In this document: piece by piece, positions 18,256-26,491 of the stretch
How positions within the stretch are numbered: the stretch's first letter is position 1
Layout of the letters: every line of letters starts with the position of its first letter
Assembly (NCBI RefSeq): GCF_000013365.1
Contig: NC_007778.1
Span: 2,790,001-2,854,000, forward strand
Direction of reading: 5' to 3'
Origin: Rhodopseudomonas palustris HaA2
Lineage (GTDB): Bacteria; Pseudomonadota; Alphaproteobacteria; Rhizobiales; Xanthobacteraceae
DNA: 64,000 nucleotides
The notes under the pieces: model-generated
The model's database searches: none
What the model was told of the DNA's origin: nothing
The model's input: only the letters and a program-made list of their open reading frames with translations
Position numbers and translations under genes: made by a program

Positions 18256-19800
18256 TCAGCTGGCTTCGGCCAGCAGCGACAACTGACGCGGCGACGCCTC
18301 GGTCTGGTTCAGGTCCGTCAGCGGCGTCGGATAGTCGCCGGTGAAGCAATGGTCGGTGTAGGTCGGATGCGCCGGGTCGCGGCGCGGTTCACCCATCGCG
18401 CGATAGATGCCGTCGACCGACAGGAAGGCCAGCGAATCCGCACCGATCAGATCTCGCATCTCTTCGAGCGAGCGCGTCGCCGCGAGCAGGCCGGCGCGGT
18501 CCGGGGTGTCGATGCCGTAATAGTCCGGATGCGTGATCGGCGGCGAGGCGATGCGGAAGTGAACTTCCTTGGCGCCGGCGTCGCGCATCATCTTGACGAT
18601 CTTCTTCGAGGTGGTGCCGCGCACCAGGCTGTCGTCGATCAGGACGATCCGCTTGCCTTCGATCGCCGCGCGATTGGCGGAATGCTTCATCCGCACGCCG
18701 AGTTCGCGGACGCTCTGGGTCGGCTGAATGAAAGTGCGCCCGACATAATGATTGCGGATGATGCCGAGCTCGAACGGCACGCCGCTTTCGCGGCTGTAGC
18801 CGATCGCCGCCGGCACGCCGGAATCCGGCACCGGCACCACCACGTCGGCTGCAACGTGGCTTTCGCGCGCCAGTTCGGCGCCGAACCCCTTGCGGACGTC
18901 GTAGACCGAGCGACCGCCGACGATCGAATCCGGCCGCGCGAAGTAGATGTACTCGAAGATGCAGGGTCGCGGCGGCTGCGGCGGGAACGGCTTGTGGCTC
19001 TGCGCCCCGCTCTCGTCGAATACGATGATTTCGCCGGGCTCGACGTCGCGGACGTATTTCGCGCCGATGATGTCGAGCGCGCAGGTCTCGGATGCCAGGA
19101 TCGGACAGCCGTCGAGCTCGCCCAGCACCAGCGGGCGGATGCCGAGCGGATCGCGGGCGCCGATCAGCTTCTTATTGGTCAGGGCCACCAGCGAGTAGGC
19201 GCCCTCGATCGCGCGCAACGCCTCGATGAAGCGGTCGATGAAGCGGCCACGCTTGGATTGCGCGACCAGATGCAGGATCACCTCGGTGTCGGTGGTCGAC
19301 TGCATGATCGCGCCGCTCTGCACCAGTTCGCGGCGCAGCGTCAGGCCGTTGGTGAGATTGCCGTTGTGGCCGACCGCGAAGCCGCCGGCGTTCAGCTCTG
19401 CGAACAGCGGCTGCACGTTGCGCAGGATGGTCTCGCCGGTGGTGGAATAGCGGACGTGGCCGACCGCAAGATTGCCGGGCAGCCGGGCGATCACGTCGGC
19501 GCGGGAGAAGGTGTCGCCGACCAGACCGAGCCGGCGCTCCGAGTGGAAGCGACCGTTGTCGAAGGAGACGATGCCGGCGGCTTCCTGTCCGCGGTGCTGC
19601 AGGGCGTGCAGACCGAGCGCGGTGATGGCGGCGGCGTCGGGATGGCCGAAGATGCCGAAGACGCCGCATTCTTCCCGCAGCGTATCGCCGTCGGTATCGA
19701 ACACGTCGTTATCCAGAATATGGTTATCGAGATCTTGCGTGTCGCGGGCGTCCAGAGCGGGCGTTGCGGCGTCGTCGGAAGAGCTGTTGATCGCGTCCAT
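18256..19800 (-). CDS. purF: Amidophosphoribosyltransferase
   Basis: 514 residues from the ATG at 19800, which has GAGAGG just upstream; an in-frame GTG at 19812 would add four residues. PurF makes phosphoribosylamine from PRPP and glutamine, the first step of purine synthesis. An N-terminal propeptide of about 50 residues precedes the catalytic cysteine in EECGVFGIFGH, implying self-processing. The glutaminase domain has HRGQEAAG and HVRYSTTG; the transferase domain has the PRPP loop VLIDDSLVRGTTSKK. The C-terminus reads DHCFTGDYPTPL where cluster-bearing enzymes have CxxCFTG. It follows cvpA by 22 bases, the same cvpA-purF order as in enterics. Confidence 0.96.
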   Translation of the reverse strand: MDAINSSSDDAATPALDARDTQDLDNHILDNDVFDTDGDTLREECGVFGIFGHPDAAAITALGLHALQHRGQEAAGIVSFDNGRFHSERRLGLVGDTFSRADVIARLPGNLAVGHVRYSTTGETILRNVQPLFAELNAGGFAVGHNGNLTNGLTLRRELVQSGAIMQSTTDTEVILHLVAQSKRGRFIDRFIEALRAIEGAYSLVALTNKKLIGARDPLGIRPLVLGELDGCPILASETCALDIIGAKYVRDVEPGEIIVFDESGAQSHKPFPPQPPRPCIFEYIYFARPDSIVGGRSVYDVRKGFGAELARESHVAADVVVPVPDSGVPAAIGYSRESGVPFELGIIRNHYVGRTFIQPTQSVRELGVRMKHSANRAAIEGKRIVLIDDSLVRGTTSKKIVKMMRDAGAKEVHFRIASPPITHPDYYGIDTPDRAGLLAATRSLEEMRDLIGADSLAFLSVDGIYRAMGEPRRDPAHPTYTDHCFTGDYPTPLTDLNQTEASPRQLSLLAEAS

Positions 19801-19822
19801 CGCGCCTCTCACTGAGCACGCG

Positions 19823-20449
19823 TCAGCGTGCGTCGGGTTTGCCCTCTATCAGCTTTTTCAAACTGTCGCGGGCGGGTTTGCTGTAGCCGTCGCCACTGCC
19901 GGGCGTCGCCGACTCGTCGGTCTGCTCGTCGTCAGACTTCTTCTTGAACCTTTTCAAGATGGTATTTTCAGGGTCGTCCGGCAAGAGCGTCATCAACCAA
20001 TCACCGCTTCCTTGAAGGACGGTGCGTGATTTTGCATTGGTTACCCAATCAGGCCGCTGCTTTTCGGGTACCAGCCAGTTGAAAAACAGATAGGCCACAA
20101 CGACGATCAGCAGACCGCGCGCGAGGCCGAACAGGAACCCGAGCGTCCGATCGAGCGCGCCGATCCGCGAATCGAGGATCATGTCGGAGATCCGCACGGT
20201 GACGATCGACACCACGATCAGGGTGCCGAGGAACACGCCGGCGATCACGACGACGGCGGCCACGGTATCGTTCGAAAAATAGGTCTTGGCGGTCGGCAGC
20301 AACTTTTGGAAGGCGTACAGCGTCACCAGCGCGGCGGCGCCCCAGGCCGCGATCGACAGCACTTCGCGCATGAAGCCGCGGACCATCGCCAGCAGGCCCG
20401 ACACCAACATCACCGCGAGGACAACGAAATCGAGAATCGTGATCGGCAT
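19823..20449 (-). CDS. cvpA: CvpA family membrane protein
   Basis: 208 residues from the ATG at 20449; a longer frame upstream lacks family character. Four hydrophobic segments (ITILDFVVLAVMLVSGLLAMVRG, VLSIAAWGAAALVTLYAF, AVVVIAGVFLGTLIVVSIVTV and GLARGLLIVVVAYLFFNWLV) are followed by a charged cytosolic tail ending KLIEGKPDAR. The RGFMREVLSIAAW and DRTLGFLFGLARG motifs define CvpA (PF02674), linked to colicin V production, envelope stability and often co-transcribed with purF, as here. Confidence 0.93.
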   Translation of the reverse strand: MPITILDFVVLAVMLVSGLLAMVRGFMREVLSIAAWGAAALVTLYAFQKLLPTAKTYFSNDTVAAVVVIAGVFLGTLIVVSIVTVRISDMILDSRIGALDRTLGFLFGLARGLLIVVVAYLFFNWLVPEKQRPDWVTNAKSRTVLQGSGDWLMTLLPDDPENTILKRFKKKSDDEQTDESATPGSGDGYSKPARDSLKKLIEGKPDAR

Positions 20450-20661
20450 CGGTTCGTCGGGTCCGCTCGGTCTGCAAAACGGAGAATCGGCGTGCGCAGC
20501 GCCGCTCCAGGTGACGGTGGTATGGCACGCGGCGCAAGGCGAGAAAACCGCCATCCACCCCGTCGCCACAGCAATGTTCCGCTGGGTTAAAGCTTGGTGG
20601 CCGCCGCTGCCGGAAAGCGCGCGCGTTGTATAGCGGCGCCACCGGCAAAGGTCACCCCGGT

Positions 20662-22113
20662 TCAGCCTTCCTGCCGCCGGAATCGCGCCGGTGTGGCATT
20701 TTTCTCCGAAGACGCAGTGTCGCGGCCGGCGGGGCGGGGCGTTCCACGCGCGGCGATGTCGGCGACCAAGCTGGTGAGGCCGCCGACCGTCTGCAGCGCC
20801 ATCCCGGCGTCGGACGGCGCGTCGCCGCGGGCGGTCTCCGGCAAGATGGCGCGGGCAAAGCCGAGCTTGGCGGCTTCCTTTAGCCTAGCGGCGGTCTGCG
20901 CCACCGGCCGCACCGCGCCCGACAGCGAGATTTCGCCGAAATAGACCGCGTCGGTCGGCAACGGTGAATTCGCCAGCGACGACACCAACGCTGCTGCTGC
21001 GGCGAGATCGGCCGCCGGCTCGTTGATCCGCAGCCCGCCGGCAACGTTGAAATAGACGTCGTAGCCCGACAGCTTGACGCCGCAATGCGCCTCCAGCACC
21101 GCCAGCACCATCGACAGCCGCGCCGAATCCCAGCCGACCACCGCGCGCCGCGGGGTGCCGAGCGTGGTCGGCGCCACCAGCGCCTGCAATTCGACCAGCA
21201 CCGGGCGGGTGCCCTCGATGCCGGCGAACACCGCGGTGCCGGGCGAGCCGAGATCGCGCTCGGACAGGAACAGCTCCGACGGGTTGGCGACTTCGCGCAG
21301 GCCGAGCCCGGTCATCTCGAACACGCCGATCTCGTCGGTCGGTCCGAAGCGGTTCTTCACCGCGCGCAGGATGCGGAACTGCTGCGAGCCTTCGCCCTCG
21401 AACGACAGCACCGCGTCGACCATGTGCTCGACCACGCGCGGACCGGCGATCTGGCCGTCCTTGGTGACATGGCCGACCAGGATGATCGCCGCGCCGCTCT
21501 TCTTGGCAAAGCGGATCAGCGCCTGCGCCGAGGCGCGCACTTGCGTCACCGTGCCGGGCGCCGACTCGACCGTGTCGGTCCACATCGTCTGGATCGAATC
21601 GATCACGATCAGCCGCGGCGTCGCGCCTTCAGAAAGGGTTGCGATGATGTCTTCGACCGAAGTCTCGGCGGCGAGTTCGACCGGCGCGGAGGCGAGGCCG
21701 AGCCGCTCGGCGCGCAGCCGCACCTGCGCCACCGCTTCTTCGCCGGAGATGTACACCGCGCGATGGCCGCTGCGCGCCATCAGGCTGGTGGCCTGGGTCA
21801 GCAGCGTCGACTTGCCGATGCCGGGATCGCCGCCGACCAGCAGCACCGAGCCGCGGACGAAGCCGCCGCCGGTGACGCGGTCGAGTTCGGCCATGCCGGA
21901 GGGCAGGCGCGGCGCGTCGACGCTTTTGCCGGCGAGCGATTCCAGCTTGAACGGCCGCCCGCGCCGCTTGGCGCGGATGCTGACCGGGACGGCGCTGTCG
22001 CCGGCTTCCTCGACCAGCGTATTCCACTCGCCGCAGGACTCGCACTTGCCCTGCCAGCGGTTAAAGGCTGCGCCGCAGTTCTGGCAGACGAAGGAGGGCG
22101 AGGCTTTGGCCAT
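20662..22113 (-). CDS. radA: DNA repair protein RadA
   Basis: 483 residues. Domain order: a zinc finger with Cys10, Cys13, Cys24 and Cys27 (CQNCG...CESCGEW); a RecA-like ATPase with Walker A GGDPGIGKST; the RadA-specific KNRFG motif (AVKNRFGPTDEIGVFEM); and a C-terminal Lon-like domain (GYDVYFNVAGGLRI ... FGEISLSGAVRPVAQ). RadA drives branch migration in recombinational repair. A GTTC-N7-GTTC LexA-type box lies 38-53 bases upstream of the start codon, suggesting SOS induction. It heads the radA, cvpA, purF series on the minus strand. Confidence 0.97.
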   Translation of the reverse strand: MAKASPSFVCQNCGAAFNRWQGKCESCGEWNTLVEEAGDSAVPVSIRAKRRGRPFKLESLAGKSVDAPRLPSGMAELDRVTGGGFVRGSVLLVGGDPGIGKSTLLTQATSLMARSGHRAVYISGEEAVAQVRLRAERLGLASAPVELAAETSVEDIIATLSEGATPRLIVIDSIQTMWTDTVESAPGTVTQVRASAQALIRFAKKSGAAIILVGHVTKDGQIAGPRVVEHMVDAVLSFEGEGSQQFRILRAVKNRFGPTDEIGVFEMTGLGLREVANPSELFLSERDLGSPGTAVFAGIEGTRPVLVELQALVAPTTLGTPRRAVVGWDSARLSMVLAVLEAHCGVKLSGYDVYFNVAGGLRINEPAADLAAAAALVSSLANSPLPTDAVYFGEISLSGAVRPVAQTAARLKEAAKLGFARAILPETARGDAPSDAGMALQTVGGLTSLVADIAARGTPRPAGRDTASSEKNATPARFRRQEG

Positions 22114-22151
22114 TGTTCATGCAGTCGCGACGAGAGCGTGTCGACATTTTT

Positions 22152-22166
22152 GTTCATACTTTGTTC
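22152..22166 (-). promoter_or_regulatory. Putative LexA (SOS) box upstream of radA
   Basis: GTTC-ATACTTT-GTTC on the plus strand (GAAC-AAAGTAT-GAAC on the radA strand) is an exact GTTC-N7-GTTC direct repeat, the LexA target used in alphaproteobacteria, with the AT-rich spacer typical of Rhizobiales SOS boxes. It is 38 bases from the radA start. Confidence 0.7.
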
Positions 22167-22168
22167 TT

Positions 22169-22198
22169 GGCGTCAACCTCGGAGGCGAGGTTGACGCC
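22169..22198. promoter_or_regulatory. Perfect 13-bp inverted repeat between radA and the NifX-like gene
   Basis: GGCGTCAACCTCG (22169-22181), loop GAGG, CGAGGTTGACGCC (22186-22198). It abuts the LexA box. No T tract follows on either strand, so it looks more like an operator or a stable RNA hairpin than a terminator. Confidence 0.5.
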
Positions 22199-22318
22199 AG
22201 CAGTTGGCGAGCGGCGACGCCGAGGCAGCAATCGATGAGGAAGATTTGGATCAACGCCGTTGCCTGGAAGGCGCGGCATTGTGGCTTCCGATTCTGAGCA
22301 CAGAGCGGAAGAGCCAAC

Positions 22319-22711
22319 ATGAAGATTGCCATCCCCACCTCGGATTGGGTCACCGTCAGCGGCCACGCCGGGCAGGCGCGGCAATGGCTGTTGTACGATC
22401 TGGCCGGGCATCGCGGCGACGCGCCGCTGCCGGCGCCGACCCGGGTCGAACTGACCAAGGAGCAGCTTCCGCACTACTTCAAGGACGACGGTCCGCATCC
22501 GCTCGACGGCGTCGAACTGATCGTCGCGGGGAGCGCCGGCGACGGCTTCGTCCGTCACATGAAGAAGCGCGGCGCCGACGTGCTGCTCACCGGCGAGACC
22601 GATCCCGCGACCGCGATCGATCTCATCATCAAGGGCGAGACGCTGCCCGACCAGCGCTTCGACATCACCACGACGCTGTGCCGGCTGCGGGATTTGTTCT
22701 CGCGGCATTGA
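22319..22711 (+). CDS. NifX/NifB-like dinitrogenase cofactor domain protein
   Basis: 130 residues of the Nitro_FeMo-Co family (PF02579), an RNase H-like fold that in NifX/NafY carries iron-molybdenum cofactor precursors. The sequence opens MKIAIPTSDWVTVSGHAGQA, has the family's H-A-G ligand region, and continues LDGVELIVAGSAGDGFVRHMKKRGADVLLTGETD. No nif gene is nearby and the gene is divergent from radA, so it is an orphan family member. A metal-cluster or small-ligand role is inferred, not shown. A palindromic repeat follows its stop codon. Confidence 0.8.
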   Translation: MKIAIPTSDWVTVSGHAGQARQWLLYDLAGHRGDAPLPAPTRVELTKEQLPHYFKDDGPHPLDGVELIVAGSAGDGFVRHMKKRGADVLLTGETDPATAIDLIIKGETLPDQRFDITTTLCRLRDLFSRH

Positions 22712-22723
22712 ATCGCCGCATCT

Positions 22724-22814
22724 CGTCATGGCCGGGCTCGTCCCGGCCATCCACGCCTTAACTTCCTGCGTCTGCTGCAAGACGTGGATGCCCGGCACGA
22801 GGCCGGGCATGACG
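22724..22814. repeat. Dispersed palindromic repeat, GTGGATGCCCGGC family (copy 2)
   Basis: Left arm begins CGTCATGGCCGGGCTCG (22724-22755 overall); right arm CGTGGATGCCCGGCACGAGG to ATGACG (22783-22814). Arms are about 32 bases with few mismatches. It shares its right arm almost exactly with the repeat at 18195-18220. Confidence 0.75.
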
Positions 22815-22940
22815 CGTTGAGGCGGTGGTGCCCGATGTGATAGGCCGCATCTTCGGCCGGACACCCAGGATGACGAGCAGTGCCTGCGGAAGGCCGTGCC
22901 GCTTCAACCACGCGATGAATTGCTCTAGCATCGCGTGACC

Positions 22941-23195
22941 ATGCCCGACGACGATCGCAACGCCTATGAGCGACGGAAATGGCGGCAGGTGGCCGGGCAT
23001 TTCGCCATGGGCGCGGTGTTCGGGGCGCTGTTCGCGATCGTGCTGCTGCTCGGCAATTACTTCGGCCTGGCCAAAGTCATCGACACCAGCGAGGCGCCGA
23101 TGCTGATCCGCGCGGTGCTGGTCGTCGGCATCGCCGGCTCGTTTGCGTTTCTCGCGGCGATCACCGGCTTCCTGTTTCTGGTGCACGAGGACTAG
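22941..23195 (+). CDS. Small two-helix membrane protein, hypothetical
   Basis: 84 residues from the ATG at 22941; a GTG at 22935 would add two residues, and neither start has a clear ribosome binding site. A charged N-terminus (MPDDDRNAYERRKWRQ) precedes two hydrophobic helices (AMGAVFGALFAIVLLLGNYF and ALVV-type IRAVLVVGIAGSFAFLAAITGFLFL), ending VHED. Topology suggests an inner-membrane hairpin with both ends in the cytoplasm. Convergent with alr. No named family recognised. Confidence 0.7.
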   Translation: MPDDDRNAYERRKWRQVAGHFAMGAVFGALFAIVLLLGNYFGLAKVIDTSEAPMLIRAVLVVGIAGSFAFLAAITGFLFLVHED

Positions 23196-23219
23196 GTCGG
23201 CGGTGACCGTCCGCCGCCG

Positions 23220-24461
23220 TCAGCTCAATGCCGCCGGCGGCGTGTCGGCCGCCGGCTTGTCCGCCGGCTTCGCGTCACCGCCGTTGTAGACCCTCGCGTA
23301 GCGGCGGCCGAGGCTGGTCAGCACTTCGTAGCCGATGCTGCCGAAATGATGCCCGAGTTCGTCGACGGTGATGCCGTCGCCGATCAGCGTCGCCATCTGG
23401 CCGCGGCGGGCGGCGTTGGCGGGCAGGTCGGTGACGTCGACCGCGAGCAGGTCCATCGAAATCCGTCCGGCGACCGGGCAGCGCTGGCCGGCGATGATCA
23501 CGTCGGCGCCGCGGGTGCCATCGTTGGAGCCGGCGGCGCGGAAGTAACCGTCGGCATAGCCGGCGGACAGCACCGCGATCTTGGTCGGGCGCCGCGCCGT
23601 CCAGGTGCCGCCATAGCCGACGCTGTCGCCGCGCTCGACGCTGCGGACCTGCAGGATGCGGGCCTTGAGATCGACCACCGGCTGCATCGGATTGTCGGCC
23701 TCCGGCGTCGGGTTGATGCCGTAGAGCGCGGCACCTGGGCGCACCATGTCGAAGGCGAATTGCGGGTCGAGGAAGATGCCGGAGGAGGCCGACAGCGACG
23801 CCGGCACGCCGGTGAACAGGCTCGCGATCTCGCGAAACGCCGTGACCTGTCGGGCGTTCATCGGATGGTTGAGCGCCTCGGCCGCGGCGAGGTGACTGAT
23901 CACCAGCGTGATGCCGTGATCCCCCGTGGCGATCCGCGGCACGATGCCCTGCGCTTCGGAGATCGTCAGGCCGAGGCGGTTCATGCCGGTGTCGATATGG
24001 ATCGCCGCGCCGCCGCTCCACTGCGTGCGGCGGCAATACACGTCCCACTCGGCGAGTTCATAGAGGTCGCCGATCACCGGGCGGCAGTTCAGCCTGGCGA
24101 ATTCATCGCCGGTGCTCTGGAAGAAGCCGTCGAGAACGTAGATCGCCGCGTCCGGCGCGGTCGCACGGACGGCGGCGGCCTCGGCGAGCGTTGCGACGAA
24201 GAAGGTCTTGCAGCCGGCGGCCACGAGCGCCTTGGTGACCGGCGCGATGCCGCAGCCATAGGCGTCGCCCTTGACCACGGCGGCGGCTTCGGCCGGCACC
24301 GCGGTCTTCTCCAGCTTGCGCCAATTGGCGACGATCGCGTCGAGGTCGATGGTGAGAATGCCGGGGGCTGTGGCGGTCGCCGCAGCGAGCGCCGCTGCCT
24401 TCGCGGCTTCAGGTGTCAACAGGCTGGCGACGGTCGCATTCGGATCGGGGAGGATGTTCAT
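23220..24461 (-). CDS. alr: Alanine racemase
   Basis: 413 residues from the ATG at 24461; the frame could begin at 24491. Alr converts L- to D-alanine for peptidoglycan using pyridoxal phosphate. The PLP lysine is Lys64 in AVVKGDAYGCG, a variant of the usual VVKANAYGHG. The second catalytic base, a tyrosine, is in DSVGYGGTW, and IDTGMNRLG and VSMDL-type GRISMDLLAVDVTD are also present. It follows dnaB by about 50 bases on the same strand, a conserved alphaproteobacterial pairing. The C-terminal tail is Ala/Pro/Asp-rich and likely disordered. Confidence 0.94.
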   Translation of the reverse strand: MNILPDPNATVASLLTPEAAKAAALAAATATAPGILTIDLDAIVANWRKLEKTAVPAEAAAVVKGDAYGCGIAPVTKALVAAGCKTFFVATLAEAAAVRATAPDAAIYVLDGFFQSTGDEFARLNCRPVIGDLYELAEWDVYCRRTQWSGGAAIHIDTGMNRLGLTISEAQGIVPRIATGDHGITLVISHLAAAEALNHPMNARQVTAFREIASLFTGVPASLSASSGIFLDPQFAFDMVRPGAALYGINPTPEADNPMQPVVDLKARILQVRSVERGDSVGYGGTWTARRPTKIAVLSAGYADGYFRAAGSNDGTRGADVIIAGQRCPVAGRISMDLLAVDVTDLPANAARRGQMATLIGDGITVDELGHHFGSIGYEVLTSLGRRYARVYNGGDAKPADKPAADTPPAALS

Positions 24462-24511
24462 GCCGCACAATAATCGCTGCCCGAATTCCATTCAACGGGA
24501 GTTGCTGCAGC

Positions 24512-26008
24512 TCAGATCCGTTCCGGCAGGTGGCCTTCGCTGACCAGATCGCTGAAGCGCGTGAACTGGCCCTCGAACTGCAGGTCGACCGTGCCGGTCG
24601 GGCCATGGCGCTGCTTGGCGATGATGACTTCGGCCTTGCCGTGGACGAGGTCCATGTCGGTCGCCCATTTTTCGTGTTCCGGCGTGCCGGGCCGTGGCTC
24701 CTTGTTCTGCAGGTAGTACTCCTCGCGGAACACGAACATCACCACGTCGGCGTCCTGTTCGATCGAGCCCGATTCACGCAGGTCGGAAAGCTGGGGACGC
24801 TTGTCGTCGCGGGATTCGACCTGACGCGACAGCTGCGACAGCGCGATGATCGGAACGTTGAGCTCCTTCGCCAGCGCCTTCAGATTGGTGGTGATCTCGG
24901 TGACTTCCTGAACGCGGTTGTCGCCCTTCTTGCTCGAGCCCTGCAGCAGCTGGATGTAGTCGACCACCAGCAGGTCGAGGCCCTTCTGCCGCTTCAGCCG
25001 CCGCGCTCGCGCGGTGAGTTGAGAGATCGCCAGGCCGCCGGTTTCGTCGACGTAAAGCGGCAGCGATTGCAACTCGATCGAGACGTCGCGGATTCTCTCG
25101 AAATCGGATTCCGAAATGCCGCCGCGCCGGATCTTGCTCGACGCGATCTCCGCCTGCTCGGCGAGAATACGGGTGGCGAGCTGTTCGGCCGACATTTCGC
25201 AGGAGAAGAAGCCGACGATGCCGCCATTGACGGCCTTCGTCGTGCCGTCGGCCTGGACCTCGCCGCGATAGGCCTTGGCGACATTGTAGGCGATGTTGGT
25301 GGCGAGCGCGGTCTTGCCCATGCCGGGGCGGCCGGCGAGGACGATCAAGTCGGAATGCTGCAGTCCGCCCATCCTGGTGTCGAGATCGCGCAGGCCGGTG
25401 GCGATGCCGGACAGCTTGCCGTCGCGCTGGAACGCCTTTGCGGCCATATCGACCGCGGTGGTCAGCGCCTGCGAAAAACGCTGGAAGCCGCCGTCATAGC
25501 GGCCGGATTCCGCGAGCTCGTACAGCCTGCGCTCGGCGTCCTCGATCTGGTTGCGCGGCGCAAAATCGACCGGCGCGTCGAACGCGACATTGACCATATC
25601 GGTGCCGATGCCGATCAGGTCGCGCCGCAGCGACAGCTCGTAGATGGTCCGGCCGTAGTCGTGGGCGTTGATGATGGTGGTGGCTTCGGCGGCGAGTCGC
25701 GCCAGATATTGTGCGACCGTCAGGCCGCCGAGATCGAGGTCGGCGGCGAGGAAGGTTTTGAGCGTGATCGGCGTCGCGACCTTGCCGGCGCGGATCAGGC
25801 TGGTCGCCGTTTCGAAGATGGTCTGGTGGATGGTTTCGAAGAAGTGCTTCGCCTCGAGAAAGTCCGACACCCGGTAGAACGCGTCATTATTGACAAGGAT
25901 GGCGCCGAGCAGGGCCTGTTCCGCCTCGATATTGTGGGGCGCGGTCCGATAGGCAGGCGCGGTGGCGTCGGGCGCGAGCTTCAGAACGTTCGAATCAATG
26001 GCGGCCAT
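24512..26008 (-). CDS. dnaB: Replicative DNA helicase DnaB
   Basis: 498 residues from the ATG at 26008; a 20-residue upstream extension lacks family character. The N-terminal primase-interacting helical domain starts RTAPHNIEAEQALLGAIL. The RecA-like C-terminal domain has Walker A AGRPGMGKT at about 225-233, Walker B LLVVDYIQLL, and the DnaB motif SQLSRQVESRDDKRPQLSDL. DnaB is the hexameric helicase at the replication fork. No intein is visible. It is followed by alr on the same strand. Confidence 0.97.
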   Translation of the reverse strand: MAAIDSNVLKLAPDATAPAYRTAPHNIEAEQALLGAILVNNDAFYRVSDFLEAKHFFETIHQTIFETATSLIRAGKVATPITLKTFLAADLDLGGLTVAQYLARLAAEATTIINAHDYGRTIYELSLRRDLIGIGTDMVNVAFDAPVDFAPRNQIEDAERRLYELAESGRYDGGFQRFSQALTTAVDMAAKAFQRDGKLSGIATGLRDLDTRMGGLQHSDLIVLAGRPGMGKTALATNIAYNVAKAYRGEVQADGTTKAVNGGIVGFFSCEMSAEQLATRILAEQAEIASSKIRRGGISESDFERIRDVSIELQSLPLYVDETGGLAISQLTARARRLKRQKGLDLLVVDYIQLLQGSSKKGDNRVQEVTEITTNLKALAKELNVPIIALSQLSRQVESRDDKRPQLSDLRESGSIEQDADVVMFVFREEYYLQNKEPRPGTPEHEKWATDMDLVHGKAEVIIAKQRHGPTGTVDLQFEGQFTRFSDLVSEGHLPERI

Positions 26009-26259
26009 AGCTCTGGATTGTTCTTTCGAATTTGTCGGATGCGGGGCGCGACTAAAGCGCCGATTCAATCGCGAGCGGAAGCGTCAATCGCGCGTTATGC
26101 ACCAGCTCGAAGAAGAGTGTGGATGACCCGATGCGCCCGAGGCCGCGGGCTTGACGGAACCGGCGTTGCGGAAGCCGTCAGCCAAGGCGTTACGCCTTTG
26201 TCGCCGCCCGGTTGAACCTCGCAATCGCGCGCCCATACCTATTGAGCAGGTCGGTTGCG

Positions 26260-26382
26260 TTACGCCAGCAGCAGGCCGATCAGTCCGATCAGTCCTGCGG
26301 CGATCCCGACGGCAAGCAGGGCATCGTCGATCGCGATGTCCTTCGGGATGAGGAGGTGGGTTCGCGGTGGCTTGTCGATCAT
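26260..26382 (-). CDS. Candidate 40-aa single-pass membrane peptide
   Basis: A 40-codon frame on the minus strand: MIDKPPRTHLLIPKDIAIDD followed by a strongly hydrophobic AGLIGLIGLLLA C-terminus. It would be a tail-anchored inner-membrane peptide with a soluble N-terminus. No strong Shine-Dalgarno sequence is seen. A perfect CRP-type palindrome lies 35 bases upstream of the start. The hydrophobic/soluble partition argues for coding. Function unknown. Confidence 0.5.
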   Translation of the reverse strand: MIDKPPRTHLLIPKDIAIDDALLAVGIAAGLIGLIGLLLA

Positions 26383-26416
26383 GGGCCGGATTGAGCGCCA
26401 TCCAGCGACATCGATC

Positions 26417-26432
26417 TGTGATCGGGATCACA
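26417..26432. promoter_or_regulatory. CRP-type operator palindrome
   Basis: TGTGATCGGGATCACA is a perfect 16-bp palindrome matching TGTGA-N6-TCACA, the consensus half-sites of CRP/Clr-type regulators. It lies 35 bases upstream of the minus-strand 40-aa peptide and 60 bases upstream of the plus-strand 80-aa frame. Confidence 0.55.
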
Positions 26433-26491
26433 TCAAGCTGAAGGCAAACCCATCAAGGAACGGTTCGAGCGACGGTAGGTTGATCACGTAA

